Source: Brumimicrobium sp. (lineage in GTDB: Bacteria > Bacteroidota > Bacteroidia > Flavobacteriales_D > Crocinitomicaceae). From it: DNA of 64,000 nt. The notes below the pieces were generated by a model, which did not search any database, was not told the origin of the DNA, and saw only the letters and a list, made by a program, of their open reading frames with translations. A program made the translations under genes and the position numbers. The stretch covers positions 1,412,923-1,476,922 of the forward strand of contig JAMLGZ010000001.1 of the NCBI GenBank assembly GCA_023957385.1, read 5' to 3'. Shown one piece after another: positions 1-7,987 of the stretch; positions within the stretch are counted from its first letter, which is position 1; each line of letters opens with the position of its first letter.

Positions 1-1431
1 CGTACGCGCTACCTGATTGCACGCTATGGCTACTCTACCAAAATAGCCGAATGGGAACTGTTGAGTGAACCGTGGCATTTAAACAGCCATCTAAACGATG
101 AAGACAATATTCCATATAATTTTCCAAATGCATATCCCGAAGTTAGGGATGCCATATATAACTATCAAAAGGTGATGATAAGCTATATCAAAGATTCTTT
201 AAATTGGAACAGGCAATTGATTGGAATAAACATAAAGCCACCTGAAGCAGAAAAAACAGGAAATCATCTTGACTCAAGTATTTACATTCAAAATGTTGAT
301 GTGATTGGGTTTAATCCGTACTATGTTGTTCCTAATGCTCTATTGAAATCAGAAAGCAATAATATGTATCTGACTGATGTTGGCTCAGTAAGGATTTTAA
401 GAGCCTTTAAGAATTTACCTGGAGTTCCTGTCATCATCTCCGAAGGAGGTATAGACAACGTATACAGCCCTTGCTCCAACTACAACCTCCGCCCAGTGGA
501 TGAAATGACACTCGGCTTTACAGGTATTGCAGGTTTCTTATTTTGGGATGGCAGAGGAAAAAATGCCGATAGCATCAACAATCTGTACCTAAGTTTATGG
601 AAAAAAACCTTCCGTGCCCTCAACCACATGAACGGCGATGATGTGATTGGAACGCTGAGCCAAGGGTGGGGACAGTGGAATCATTACAGCTCAAGTATAG
701 TCCCAAAGAGTAAAAAATATGAAATAGAATTACAAAGTTATATCTCAAATAACAAAACAAAGGCAGTTGGCTATATTAAAAATAATACATATAATATTAA
801 AACGAGAGGAGGAGAGAGCGATCCTTGTAAAAATGTGCCTTTGGAAAAAAAACATAAAGATCCCTACTCTAAACAATGGAATATGCCACTATTTAATAAG
901 AGGTTGCGAATTGAAGACTTAGACTCAAAAACAGATTATAAAATTGAATGGTATTCAACTTTTGGTAGTTATCCAAATGGATATATTAAATCGGATTGTC
1001 AAAAAACCAATAAGAAAAAAGGAAAATGGGGAATTACATTAGAACATCCAAAATTAACAGTAAGCTACGCTGGAAATAATGATTTACCTGTTGTTTGGTT
1101 TGTAATACATAAAGGAAGTTGCTCCAATAGTATGAATATTCCAGATAGTAATAGCGAAGAGTTATTAACAAATAAAAATATTACTAAAAATGCAATCTCT
1201 TCATCTAAAGAATCCTTAGTTAAAGTATATCCTAACCCATTTGACAATAAAATTACAATAGAATCATCTGTAGAAGATTTGGTAAACTTAGAGTCCTTGG
1301 AAGGAAAAGTATTAGATTCATGGAAAATACCAAGTAATAGTTATGAAATCCATATCTCTAATCTCCAAAAAGGTATCTATATTTTACGATTTATAAATCA
1401 GAATATCATCTTTAAACTCATTAAGCTATGA
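1..1431 (+). CDS. GH5-like glycoside hydrolase with T9SS sorting domain (5' end outside window)
   Basis: The reading frame is open from base 1, so this is the 3' part of a longer gene; the TTG at 61 is not a credible start. The fragment opens with a motif resembling (beta/alpha)8 glycosidases (RYLIARYGYS...AEWELLSEPW). The Glu of SEP (fragment residue 23) sits where the acid/base Glu is expected, and the Glu of IISEGG (residue 148) sits where the nucleophile is expected. The Asn that usually precedes the acid/base Glu is Ser here. The last ~75 residues (KVYPNPFDNK...GIYILRF) form a typical type A T9SS C-terminal sorting domain, so the mature protein is probably secreted or surface-attached. 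Its stop overlaps the next start by 4 bp. The 234 bp at 432-665 recur in the next unit. Substrate is unknown; activity is inferred from motifs only. Confidence 0.7.
   Translation, partial: RTRYLIARYGYSTKIAEWELLSEPWHLNSHLNDEDNIPYNFPNAYPEVRDAIYNYQKVMISYIKDSLNWNRQLIGINIKPPEAEKTGNHLDSSIYIQNVDVIGFNPYYVVPNALLKSESNNMYLTDVGSVRILRAFKNLPGVPVIISEGGIDNVYSPCSNYNLRPVDEMTLGFTGIAGFLFWDGRGKNADSINNLYLSLWKKTFRALNHMNGDDVIGTLSQGWGQWNHYSSSIVPKSKKYEIELQSYISNNKTKAVGYIKNNTYNIKTRGGESDPCKNVPLEKKHKDPYSKQWNMPLFNKRLRIEDLDSKTDYKIEWYSTFGSYPNGYIKSDCQKTNKKKGKWGITLEHPKLTVSYAGNNDLPVVWFVIHKGSCSNSMNIPDSNSEELLTNKNITKNAISSSKESLVKVYPNPFDNKITIESSVEDLVNLESLEGKVLDSWKIPSNSYEIHISNLQKGIYILRFINQNIIFKLIKL
432..665 (+). repeat. 234-bp direct repeat, copy 1
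   Basis: This stretch of the glycosidase-like gene, from just before the IISEGG motif to GTLSQG, recurs at 2202-2435 with only a handful of substitutions. Sequence on both sides of the copies is different. Its first 40 bp also recur, more diverged, at 4051-4090. Confidence 0.93.
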
Positions 1432-2153
1432 GAAAATATCAATTACTATTTTTAATACTAACCTCTTGTGTGAGTGTCTTTTCCCAAGAATCTCTAAGAT
1501 TGAATATCCAACTTTCTGAAATGCCATATTATCGGCTTCATAAGATAGATGGAAATATATCTGCACGTTGGTACAACTTTATCACTACAGGAATTGGGTT
1601 GGAAATGAATACCCAGTCAAATCGAATGACATGTTCTATATTATACGGTCTTAATTCTAATTTGAGTCCACGTCAATATGGTACTTTCTCCTTTCAGAGT
1701 CACCTTATGGGATTATCTTACAAATTCTATCTTAAAAAAGAAAATAGTTTATTTGTTGGGATAAGTTTATTTACAGAAGTAGCTACTAACTATAAAGACA
1801 ATACGATGTGGAATTCTTTTAACCCTAGACCCCCCTTAACTTTACTCAAGCCATACAGTGGTCATAATGCACCTTTAAAATACTATCGTGAAAGCAATTT
1901 CTACCAATCCACACCCTTTATAGGTTTTGTACAAGCAGGGTATAATTTTAAAGTTACTCAAGCTTTTCATATTAGCCTTTCAGCAAGTTATGGTTTTCAG
2001 ATTATGAAATATAAATATCTGAAATGGGATGAAGGAGAAGATTATCAAGAAGCATTGCGTTTAGCCCCCGTTCAGACGCAACTTTTTCATGCCATTGGGT
2101 TGGAATTAGGGTTGTTGTATTCCATTCCTATGAAATCAAAAAAAGAAAAATAA
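1428..2153 (+). CDS. exported barrel-like protein paired with T9SS gene (unit 1)
   Basis: This 241-aa protein begins with a clear Sec signal peptide (MRKYQLLFLILTSCVSVFSQ, cleavage likely after SQ). The rest is rich in alternating hydrophobic and aromatic strands (for example FIGFVQAGYNFKV and FHISLSASYGFQI), as in small outer-membrane beta-barrels of Bacteroidota. It overlaps the upstream T9SS gene by 4 bp (ATGA), suggesting translational coupling. A paralogue with the same C-terminal pattern (TPF.G...AG...K....FHI.LS...G..IMK.KY..W.EG.DY) sits at the same place in the next unit. I recognise no named family; a partner or anchor for the secreted protein is a guess from pairing. Confidence 0.75.
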   Translation: MRKYQLLFLILTSCVSVFSQESLRLNIQLSEMPYYRLHKIDGNISARWYNFITTGIGLEMNTQSNRMTCSILYGLNSNLSPRQYGTFSFQSHLMGLSYKFYLKKENSLFVGISLFTEVATNYKDNTMWNSFNPRPPLTLLKPYSGHNAPLKYYRESNFYQSTPFIGFVQAGYNFKVTQAFHISLSASYGFQIMKYKYLKWDEGEDYQEALRLAPVQTQLFHAIGLELGLLYSIPMKSKKEK

Positions 2154-2160
2154 ATTCCGT

Positions 2161-3264
2161 ATGCTTATTTTTAATTTGCATATAACACCAAACAAAGTAA
2201 ACATCATCTCCGAAGGTGGCATAGACAACGTATACAGCCCTTGCTCCAACTACAACCTCCGTCCAGTGGATGAAATGACACTCGGCTTTACAGGTATTGC
2301 AGGTTTCTTATTTTGGGATGGTAGAGGAAAAAATGCCGATAGCATCAACAATCTGTACCTAAGTTTATGGAAAAAAACCTTCCGTGCCCTCAACCACATG
2401 AACGGCGATGATGTAATTGGAACGCTGAGCCAAGGAGGTGGATATTGGGAGCACAAGGAACAAAAGCGATATTTAAAAAAGAAATTTTACAAAGACAATT
2501 TCAATGTATCAGATGCTGTAGCTAAAGCTGCTGATGCTCCTATTGAAATGCAGGCATTGGTTTCAAATAATAAAGAGATGGTGGTTGGTTACGTAAGAAA
2601 TAGGACGTATAATACTTATACTATGCGTATAAATGATTCTTCAATATGTTTTACCGACAAAGGAGAGTTTCCGTATGATACCAAAATCAATTTAAGATGG
2701 GATTATAAGTATGCTAAAGAAGATAATAAAGATATTAGAGCCACTAATAGAATAAAAGTAGAGGGCCTTCCCAATTCAAAAAAGTATATGATTGATTTTT
2801 ATACTTTAGATGGGTATATTAGTAGCACTGTTAAAAAGACCTCTTCCGGTAAACTTAGAATAGAGTTTCCAGAATTATACTTCATAGAGAACTGGCAAAA
2901 AAGACCAGTGATATGGTTTGTAGCTAAAAGATTAAATTCAAGTAATAAATCAGCATTAAATAATACGGAGAATGAGTTAGAAACCTTGTTTATGCAACAA
3001 CGCAAATCGTTAGAATTAGACACGGCTATTATTGAACAAGAAGATAATCCCATCTCTATCTATCCCAACCCCTTTGAAAATGCACTTACTATTATTAGTC
3101 CAAAAGATGACGTAGTGCATATTCAAACAACCATGGGGAATACGTTGAAGAAATATAATATTCGAGCAGGAGAAAATAAAATTGAGTTAGTAGGACTAGC
3201 ACATGGTATTTATTTTCTATCTTTTGAGAATCAAGGAATTAATTTTAAAATTATAAAGCTATGA
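2161..3264 (+). CDS. 5'-truncated T9SS cassette protein (unit 2)
   Basis: The 367-aa frame starts at ATG 2161, seven bases after the previous stop, and enters almost at once the conserved IISEGG...GTLSQG module shared with the first gene (residues ~15-92). It then has a different ~200-aa middle and ends in another T9SS sorting domain (ISIYPNPFENALTI...GIYFLSF). It lacks a signal peptide and the N-terminal half of the hydrolase fold, including the acid/base motif. As it stands it should not be exported or catalytic. It is best read as a truncated duplicate or a silent tail cassette. It overlaps the next gene by 4 bp, exactly as in unit 1. Confidence 0.7.
   Translation: MLIFNLHITPNKVNIISEGGIDNVYSPCSNYNLRPVDEMTLGFTGIAGFLFWDGRGKNADSINNLYLSLWKKTFRALNHMNGDDVIGTLSQGGGYWEHKEQKRYLKKKFYKDNFNVSDAVAKAADAPIEMQALVSNNKEMVVGYVRNRTYNTYTMRINDSSICFTDKGEFPYDTKINLRWDYKYAKEDNKDIRATNRIKVEGLPNSKKYMIDFYTLDGYISSTVKKTSSGKLRIEFPELYFIENWQKRPVIWFVAKRLNSSNKSALNNTENELETLFMQQRKSLELDTAIIEQEDNPISIYPNPFENALTIISPKDDVVHIQTTMGNTLKKYNIRAGENKIELVGLAHGIYFLSFENQGINFKIIKL
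2202..2435 (+). repeat. 234-bp direct repeat, copy 2
   Basis: Near-identical to 432-665 at an offset of 1770 bp. The homology begins abruptly at the bases coding IISEGG and ends after GTLSQG. Upstream bases from about 2179 match the third remnant near 4028 instead of copy 1. Confidence 0.93.
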
Positions 3265-4004
3265 AAAGGGTGTTAATATTATTTATTTTTATTTTTTTGT
3301 GCAACAATCTAAAAGCACAGGTTGAGGTACGTCCTATGGTAGGGGTTTCAGAGCAATTTTCAATGTATAATATAATAACTACATTGATCACGGATAAGAT
3401 AGAAGAGCCAATACCTAGGCTTCAAACTTTTAAAAAAGTGGGAGTATTAATTTCTACAAAAAAAGTAAATCACCTTATTTCAGGAATCTATGGTTTTGAA
3501 CTTATACCAGGAGATTGGAAATACTTGAGCCATTTATTAGGCATTAGCTATGGAACTCGATTCCAAAAAGATAAGAAATTTGGGTTTATTCTCTCTATTA
3601 ATGGTTATAGTCAAATACACAATAACTATCATTTAACTTTTATGCGAAATGAGTATGATGGGTCTTTTATAATTAAACCCCAATCCTACAAACTAAATTT
3701 AGGCTCACACGGTGGACCTTATATTACCCATTATTATTCTCATTTCTACATAAGCACTCCTTTTGTAGGAGGTGTACTTGCAGGGGTAGATTACAAAGTG
3801 TTTGATGGTTTTCACATCAATCTTTCAGTAGGATTTGGAATGAGAATAATGAAAACGAAATATGCAGAGTGGAATGAGGGGGATGATTACTATAAAAAAC
3901 TCGAAACAACTCCTGAAAAAACTCATTATTTAAGTACGATGGATTTTGAGTTAGGCGTTAGTTATGCAATACCTATGAAATCTGGAGGGGGATCCAAGGA
4001 ATAG
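3261..4004 (+). CDS. exported barrel-like protein paired with T9SS gene (unit 2)
   Basis: A 247-aa paralogue of the protein at 1428-2153. It has a signal peptide (MKRVLILFIFIFLCNNLKAQ), predicted beta-rich body, and the same C-terminal signature (FHINLSVGFGMRIMKTKYAEW, then an ending close to SYAIPMKS). The two copies are clearly related near the C-terminus but diverged elsewhere, so the units were duplicated some time ago or diversified quickly. The start overlaps the preceding T9SS gene by 4 bp. Function unknown; membership in the same family as its unit 1 counterpart is visible by eye. Confidence 0.75.
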   Translation: MKRVLILFIFIFLCNNLKAQVEVRPMVGVSEQFSMYNIITTLITDKIEEPIPRLQTFKKVGVLISTKKVNHLISGIYGFELIPGDWKYLSHLLGISYGTRFQKDKKFGFILSINGYSQIHNNYHLTFMRNEYDGSFIIKPQSYKLNLGSHGGPYITHYYSHFYISTPFVGGVLAGVDYKVFDGFHINLSVGFGMRIMKTKYAEWNEGDDYYKKLETTPEKTHYLSTMDFELGVSYAIPMKSGGGSKE

Positions 4005-4027
4005 TTTTTATGAGTACTGGCTCAACC

Positions 4028-4090
4028 CATATAACACCAAATAAAGTAAACATCATCTCCGAAGGTGGTATAGATGAGGAATACAGCCCA
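4028..4090 (+). repeat. third remnant of the T9SS cassette repeat
   Basis: From 4028 the sequence matches 2179 onward (CATATAACACCAAA, then AAAGTAAACATCATCTCC) and carries the first 40 bp of the 234-bp repeat before breaking off near 4090, just before the convergent CoA ligase gene. This marks a third, deleted unit. Confidence 0.85.
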
Positions 4091-4105
4091 CGGGGATGGC
4101 GCCTG

Positions 4106-5395
4106 CTATTTTCGATGGTCAATTACCCATTTAGGTTTCCTGCTGTTTGTGGAAATAACTAGGTTATTAAGAGTTTCAGGAGTAATAAACTCGATATTTG
4201 GTATAACACGAATTTTTGCTTGAAATTGCTCTTTTAAGCGTTTTAAGAAGTTTTCAGTAGTATTGGAACTAACTATTTTAACGCTTACCTCGTCATTTCC
4301 TATTTCATTCGTTTGCAAAATAATCATGTGCCCTGTGATTTCATCAAAATGATTAATAACATCATCTATCGCTGGAGGGAAGAGAGTGGTTCCTTTATAT
4401 TTAATCATTTGTTGCGCCCTTCCAAGAACAGGGCCTACACGATAAGTATTCCTTCCACAGGAACAAGAGTCACTATGTATTTGCACTAAATCTCCTGTTT
4501 TAAAACGAACCAAAGGTAAACCTTCTACTCCCAATGTCGTAATGGTTAGCTCTCCAATTTCTCCTTTCTTTACGGGCTGGTTATTTTCATCCAATACTTC
4601 AGTGATAATTAACTCTGGATGATGATGCCCTCCATGTTGAAATTCACATTCGGTAAAAGCAGTACTCATCTCAGTGGAGGCATAAGTAGAGTAGAGTTTG
4701 ATATCCCATTTCTCATTGATACGCTTTGCTAATGTTGATGGAGTTAAATCTTGATTTCTCAATGGTTCCCCAATGCAAATAGCACCTTTCACACTCGTAC
4801 TATTAAGGTTGATACCGTTTATTTCGGCATAACTGATCATTTTGAGTAAAAATGAAGGAACTACAATTAGGTAAGTAGGTTTATTGGTAATAATAGACTC
4901 CCACTGTAAGGCTGGAATTCCAGAACCTGTACGAATGACAGACGCCCCAAGCTTTCGTAAACCTAAAAAATAGGCAAGACCTGCCATAAAGCGGCGATCC
5001 ATAGTTGTCATGAGTTGTACGACATCATTTTTGGTAATTCCTGCACAAGCAAAAGAAATAGCTTCGTTGTATGCTAACCGCTCCAAATCATGCTCGGTCA
5101 CACCAAAATTAACAGGCTTACCCGTAGTTCCTGAAGTACTTGCCAAATCGATTAACTCTACTTGATTTACGCAAAAAAAATCATTGTTAAATTGTTGTAA
5201 ATCAGATTTAGTAGTTACTGGTATCCGAACCAAATCTTCAAGGCATTGAATATGCTCAATATGTATTCCTTTTTCTGCAAAAAGCCTTTTGTAGAAGGGG
5301 GAATGCTGACTAATATATTGTAATTGTTCCCGAAGTTTTTCTTCCTGAAAAGCCTTGATTTGTTCTTTGCTTTTAAACTCTATTTCGGGTGTCAT
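4106..5395 (-). CDS. phenylacetate-CoA ligase family (AMP-forming)
   Basis: 429 aa, the normal length of PaaK-type adenylate-forming ligases. It carries the phosphate-binding loop STSGTTGKPV (about residues 86-95), a YASTEMSTAFTE segment corresponding to the adenine-binding motif, and the RFKTGDL motif before the mobile C-terminal domain. A Cys pair (SCSCG) lies near residue 310. Enzymes of this family activate an aromatic or other carboxylic acid to its CoA thioester with ATP. It lies 15 bp downstream of the E1 dehydrogenase gene on the same strand, so the two are probably co-transcribed. The paaG- and paaH-like genes of this window are 30 kb away. The exact substrate is not determinable. 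Confidence 0.85.
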   Translation of the reverse strand: MTPEIEFKSKEQIKAFQEEKLREQLQYISQHSPFYKRLFAEKGIHIEHIQCLEDLVRIPVTTKSDLQQFNNDFFCVNQVELIDLASTSGTTGKPVNFGVTEHDLERLAYNEAISFACAGITKNDVVQLMTTMDRRFMAGLAYFLGLRKLGASVIRTGSGIPALQWESIITNKPTYLIVVPSFLLKMISYAEINGINLNSTSVKGAICIGEPLRNQDLTPSTLAKRINEKWDIKLYSTYASTEMSTAFTECEFQHGGHHHPELIITEVLDENNQPVKKGEIGELTITTLGVEGLPLVRFKTGDLVQIHSDSCSCGRNTYRVGPVLGRAQQMIKYKGTTLFPPAIDDVINHFDEITGHMIILQTNEIGNDEVSVKIVSSNTTENFLKRLKEQFQAKIRVIPNIEFITPETLNNLVISTNSRKPKWVIDHRK

Positions 5396-5410
5396 TGTAT
5401 ATTATTCAAA

Positions 5411-7864
5411 TTAATCCATCAAAGAAGGATATTGCGTTGGATTTACTTCATGCATCATGTTATATGCTGCCGTATAGATATCGTCAAAATTTGGTTTAGA
5501 GAAATAATCTCCATCAGATCCATACGCAGGACGGTGATCTTTTGAACTCACTGTTACAGGTTCACTATCCAAGAAGTAATATCCCTTTTGCTTAACCAAT
5601 ACTTTATCTAAAATGTATGCAGTTGCACCGCTTTCCACATCTTCGTCAACTATCATTAAACGATTTGTTTTCTCTAATGATTTTACAATATCATGATTTA
5701 AGTCAAATGGCATTAATGTCTGAATATCTATTAATTCTACACTAATACCAGACTTTTCTAATTCTTTCACAGCCTCATTAGCGATGTTAAAAGTTGAACC
5801 GTAACTAACCATAGTTAAATCAGTTCCTTCTTTTACTACATCTACCTTTCCAAGTGGAATTCGGTATTCGCCAAGATTAGAAGGAATTCTTTCTTTTACA
5901 CGATATCCATTTAATGGTTCAATCACTAAAGCTGGCTCATCTGCTTGCATAAGAGTGTTGTACATACCTGCTGCTTGCGTCATGTTACGCGGAACGCAAA
6001 TATGAACTCCTTTAGAACTATTGATAATCATTCCCATTGGACTTCCTGAGTGCCAAACACCTTCCAGTCTGTGACCTCTTGTACGAATAATTAATGGTGC
6101 TTTCTGACCACCTTTTGTTCTCCATTGTATAGTTGCCAAGTCGTCAGAAATTACTTGAATAGCATACAATAAATAGTCTAAATATTGAATCTCGGCAATT
6201 GGTCGTAAACCACGTAGTGCCATTCCGATTCCTTGACCGATAATTGTATTTTCTCGAATCCCTGTATCAGAAACACGTAATTCTCCAAACTTTTCTTGCA
6301 TACCTTCCATGGATTGGTTTACACCACCAATTTTTCCAGTATCCTCACCAAAAGTGATAGTTTCCGGGAATTTTTTAAAAATTTGTTCAAAATTATCGCG
6401 TAGAATGATTCGTCCATCATCAATTCTTTCTTCGCCTTCGTATTTCGGAGCTATTGGTTCAATGTTTCCAATAGCATATTTAGACTCCGAATAGAGGTGG
6501 GAACTGTAAGAATCATATAATTCTTCCATTCTTACTTTGTACCAATTAAGTAATTGTTTTCTGGCTGCTCCATTTTCCCCTCTAACCAGGCGTAAAACTT
6601 TATTTATGGTATTGAATATGGATTTTCTATCTGGATCCATAGCTTTCTCCAGATTTTCAATCTCTTTAGTGATAAATGTTTCATTAGCACTTTCATTAGC
6701 CACTGATTTTAACAATGGCAAAACAGAATTCTTATCTTTATCGATTCCTTCTCTATATTCTTTCCAAGCTTCTTTTTGTTCAGCCCTTACACTGCTTTTT
6801 GTTTCTTTTTCAAGCTCTTCAATTTCTTCAGCAGTAGCAATTGTTTCTCCATTTTTTCCTTTAAAATTTAAAATGAATTCTTTGAATTTAGCTACGGAAT
6901 CAAAATCTTTTTCCCATTGTAAACGATCAGCTGATTTATAACGCTCGTGTGAACCAGATGTAGAGTGACCTTGTGGTTGATTCACTTCTTGCACGTGGAC
7001 TAATACAGGAATGTGTTCTTCTCTTGCTATCTTAACAGCTTTCTCATAAGTAGTGCAAAGACTAGGGTAGTCCCATCCTTTAACTGTAAATATTTCAATG
7101 CCCGCTTCATCCTTTGTGCGTTGAAAACCAGATAATGCTTTAGAAATACTTTCTTTTGTAGTTTGAAATTTTCGAGGAACAGAAATTCCATATCCGTCGT
7201 CCCAAACAGACATAACCATGGGAACTTGTAATACAGTGGCGGCATTCATAGCTTCCCAGAATTGACCTTCAGAAGTAGAAGCATCACCAATGGTACCAAA
7301 AGCAACCTCATTTCCTTTGTTTGAGAATGATTTAAATTTTTCAATATCGTGTAATTCTGTATTGTTTCGATAAATTTTAGAGGCTAAAGCTAAACCTAGA
7401 AGTCGAGACATTTGTCCACCTGTTGGAGAAATATCGGAAGAACTATTTTTTTGTTCCATCAAGTTTATCCACTCTCCATTTTCATCCAAATTACGCGTAG
7501 AAAAGTGTCCTCCCATTTGACGACCGGCAGACGCTGGCTCTTTTTTTACATCCGTTTCAGCATAAAGTCCTGCAAAATATTCTTTTACCGTTAGTTTATC
7601 AATAGCCATTAATAAGGTTTGATCACGGTAATATCCAGATCTGAAATCTCCATTTTTAAATTGTTTTGCTAAGGCAATTTGCGCTACTTCCTTTCCATCT
7701 CCAAAGATTCCAAATTTTGCTTTTCCGGTAAGTACTTCTTTCCTTCCTAATAGTGATGCTTCGCGTGAAGCGTATGCGAGTCTATAATCAGCTAATACTT
7801 CTTTCTTGAATGCATCAAAATCTATCTTAGTTCCTGCTTCCATTACGTCTGTACTTTTTGCCAT
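5411..7864 (-). CDS. fused 2-oxoacid dehydrogenase E1 (alpha+beta), TPP-dependent
   Basis: 817 aa combining both E1 chains. Residues ~20-350 are the alpha-type TPP-binding half (RDQTLLMAIDKL; GTIGDASTSEGQFWEAMN...WDDGYGIS, the GDG-type cofactor motif in the form GDA). Residues ~480-810 are the beta-type transketolase half (FGEDTGKIGGVNQSMEGMQEKFG; STFNIANEAV; DEDVESGATAYIL). Bacteroidota carry such fusions as the E1 of branched-chain or related 2-oxoacid dehydrogenase complexes. The reaction is oxidative decarboxylation of a 2-oxoacid and acyl transfer to E2 lipoate. It starts at ATG 7864, with a TATATTTG element on the minus strand (7884-7891) upstream. No E2 or E3 gene is in the window. Confidence 0.9.
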   Translation of the reverse strand: MAKSTDVMEAGTKIDFDAFKKEVLADYRLAYASREASLLGRKEVLTGKAKFGIFGDGKEVAQIALAKQFKNGDFRSGYYRDQTLLMAIDKLTVKEYFAGLYAETDVKKEPASAGRQMGGHFSTRNLDENGEWINLMEQKNSSSDISPTGGQMSRLLGLALASKIYRNNTELHDIEKFKSFSNKGNEVAFGTIGDASTSEGQFWEAMNAATVLQVPMVMSVWDDGYGISVPRKFQTTKESISKALSGFQRTKDEAGIEIFTVKGWDYPSLCTTYEKAVKIAREEHIPVLVHVQEVNQPQGHSTSGSHERYKSADRLQWEKDFDSVAKFKEFILNFKGKNGETIATAEEIEELEKETKSSVRAEQKEAWKEYREGIDKDKNSVLPLLKSVANESANETFITKEIENLEKAMDPDRKSIFNTINKVLRLVRGENGAARKQLLNWYKVRMEELYDSYSSHLYSESKYAIGNIEPIAPKYEGEERIDDGRIILRDNFEQIFKKFPETITFGEDTGKIGGVNQSMEGMQEKFGELRVSDTGIRENTIIGQGIGMALRGLRPIAEIQYLDYLLYAIQVISDDLATIQWRTKGGQKAPLIIRTRGHRLEGVWHSGSPMGMIINSSKGVHICVPRNMTQAAGMYNTLMQADEPALVIEPLNGYRVKERIPSNLGEYRIPLGKVDVVKEGTDLTMVSYGSTFNIANEAVKELEKSGISVELIDIQTLMPFDLNHDIVKSLEKTNRLMIVDEDVESGATAYILDKVLVKQKGYYFLDSEPVTVSSKDHRPAYGSDGDYFSKPNFDDIYTAAYNMMHEVNPTQYPSLMD

Positions 7865-7883
7865 AATCTATTTTTTTGGTAGA

Positions 7884-7891
7884 CAAATATA
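7884..7891 (-). promoter_or_regulatory. -7 promoter element for the E1/CoA-ligase pair
   Basis: On the minus strand this reads TATATTTG, a full match to the Bacteroidota -7 consensus TAnnTTTG, 20 bp upstream of the E1 ATG. A TTTG lies further upstream (7904-7907) but at short spacing, so the -33 element is uncertain. Confidence 0.55.
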
Positions 7892-7987
7892 ATCATTTTA
7901 TTTCAAAAGCTAGTGTAGAAAAGGTCTAATGGTAATAAATCATCTTTAGCGTAATACTTTCTTTTTTAAAGAGAGTATATTGTTTCT

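Noticed and set aside
6537..6941. Long plus-strand frames inside the E1, dnaE and secDF genes
   Set aside because: They are antisense to well-conserved coding sequence and show no protein features of their own.
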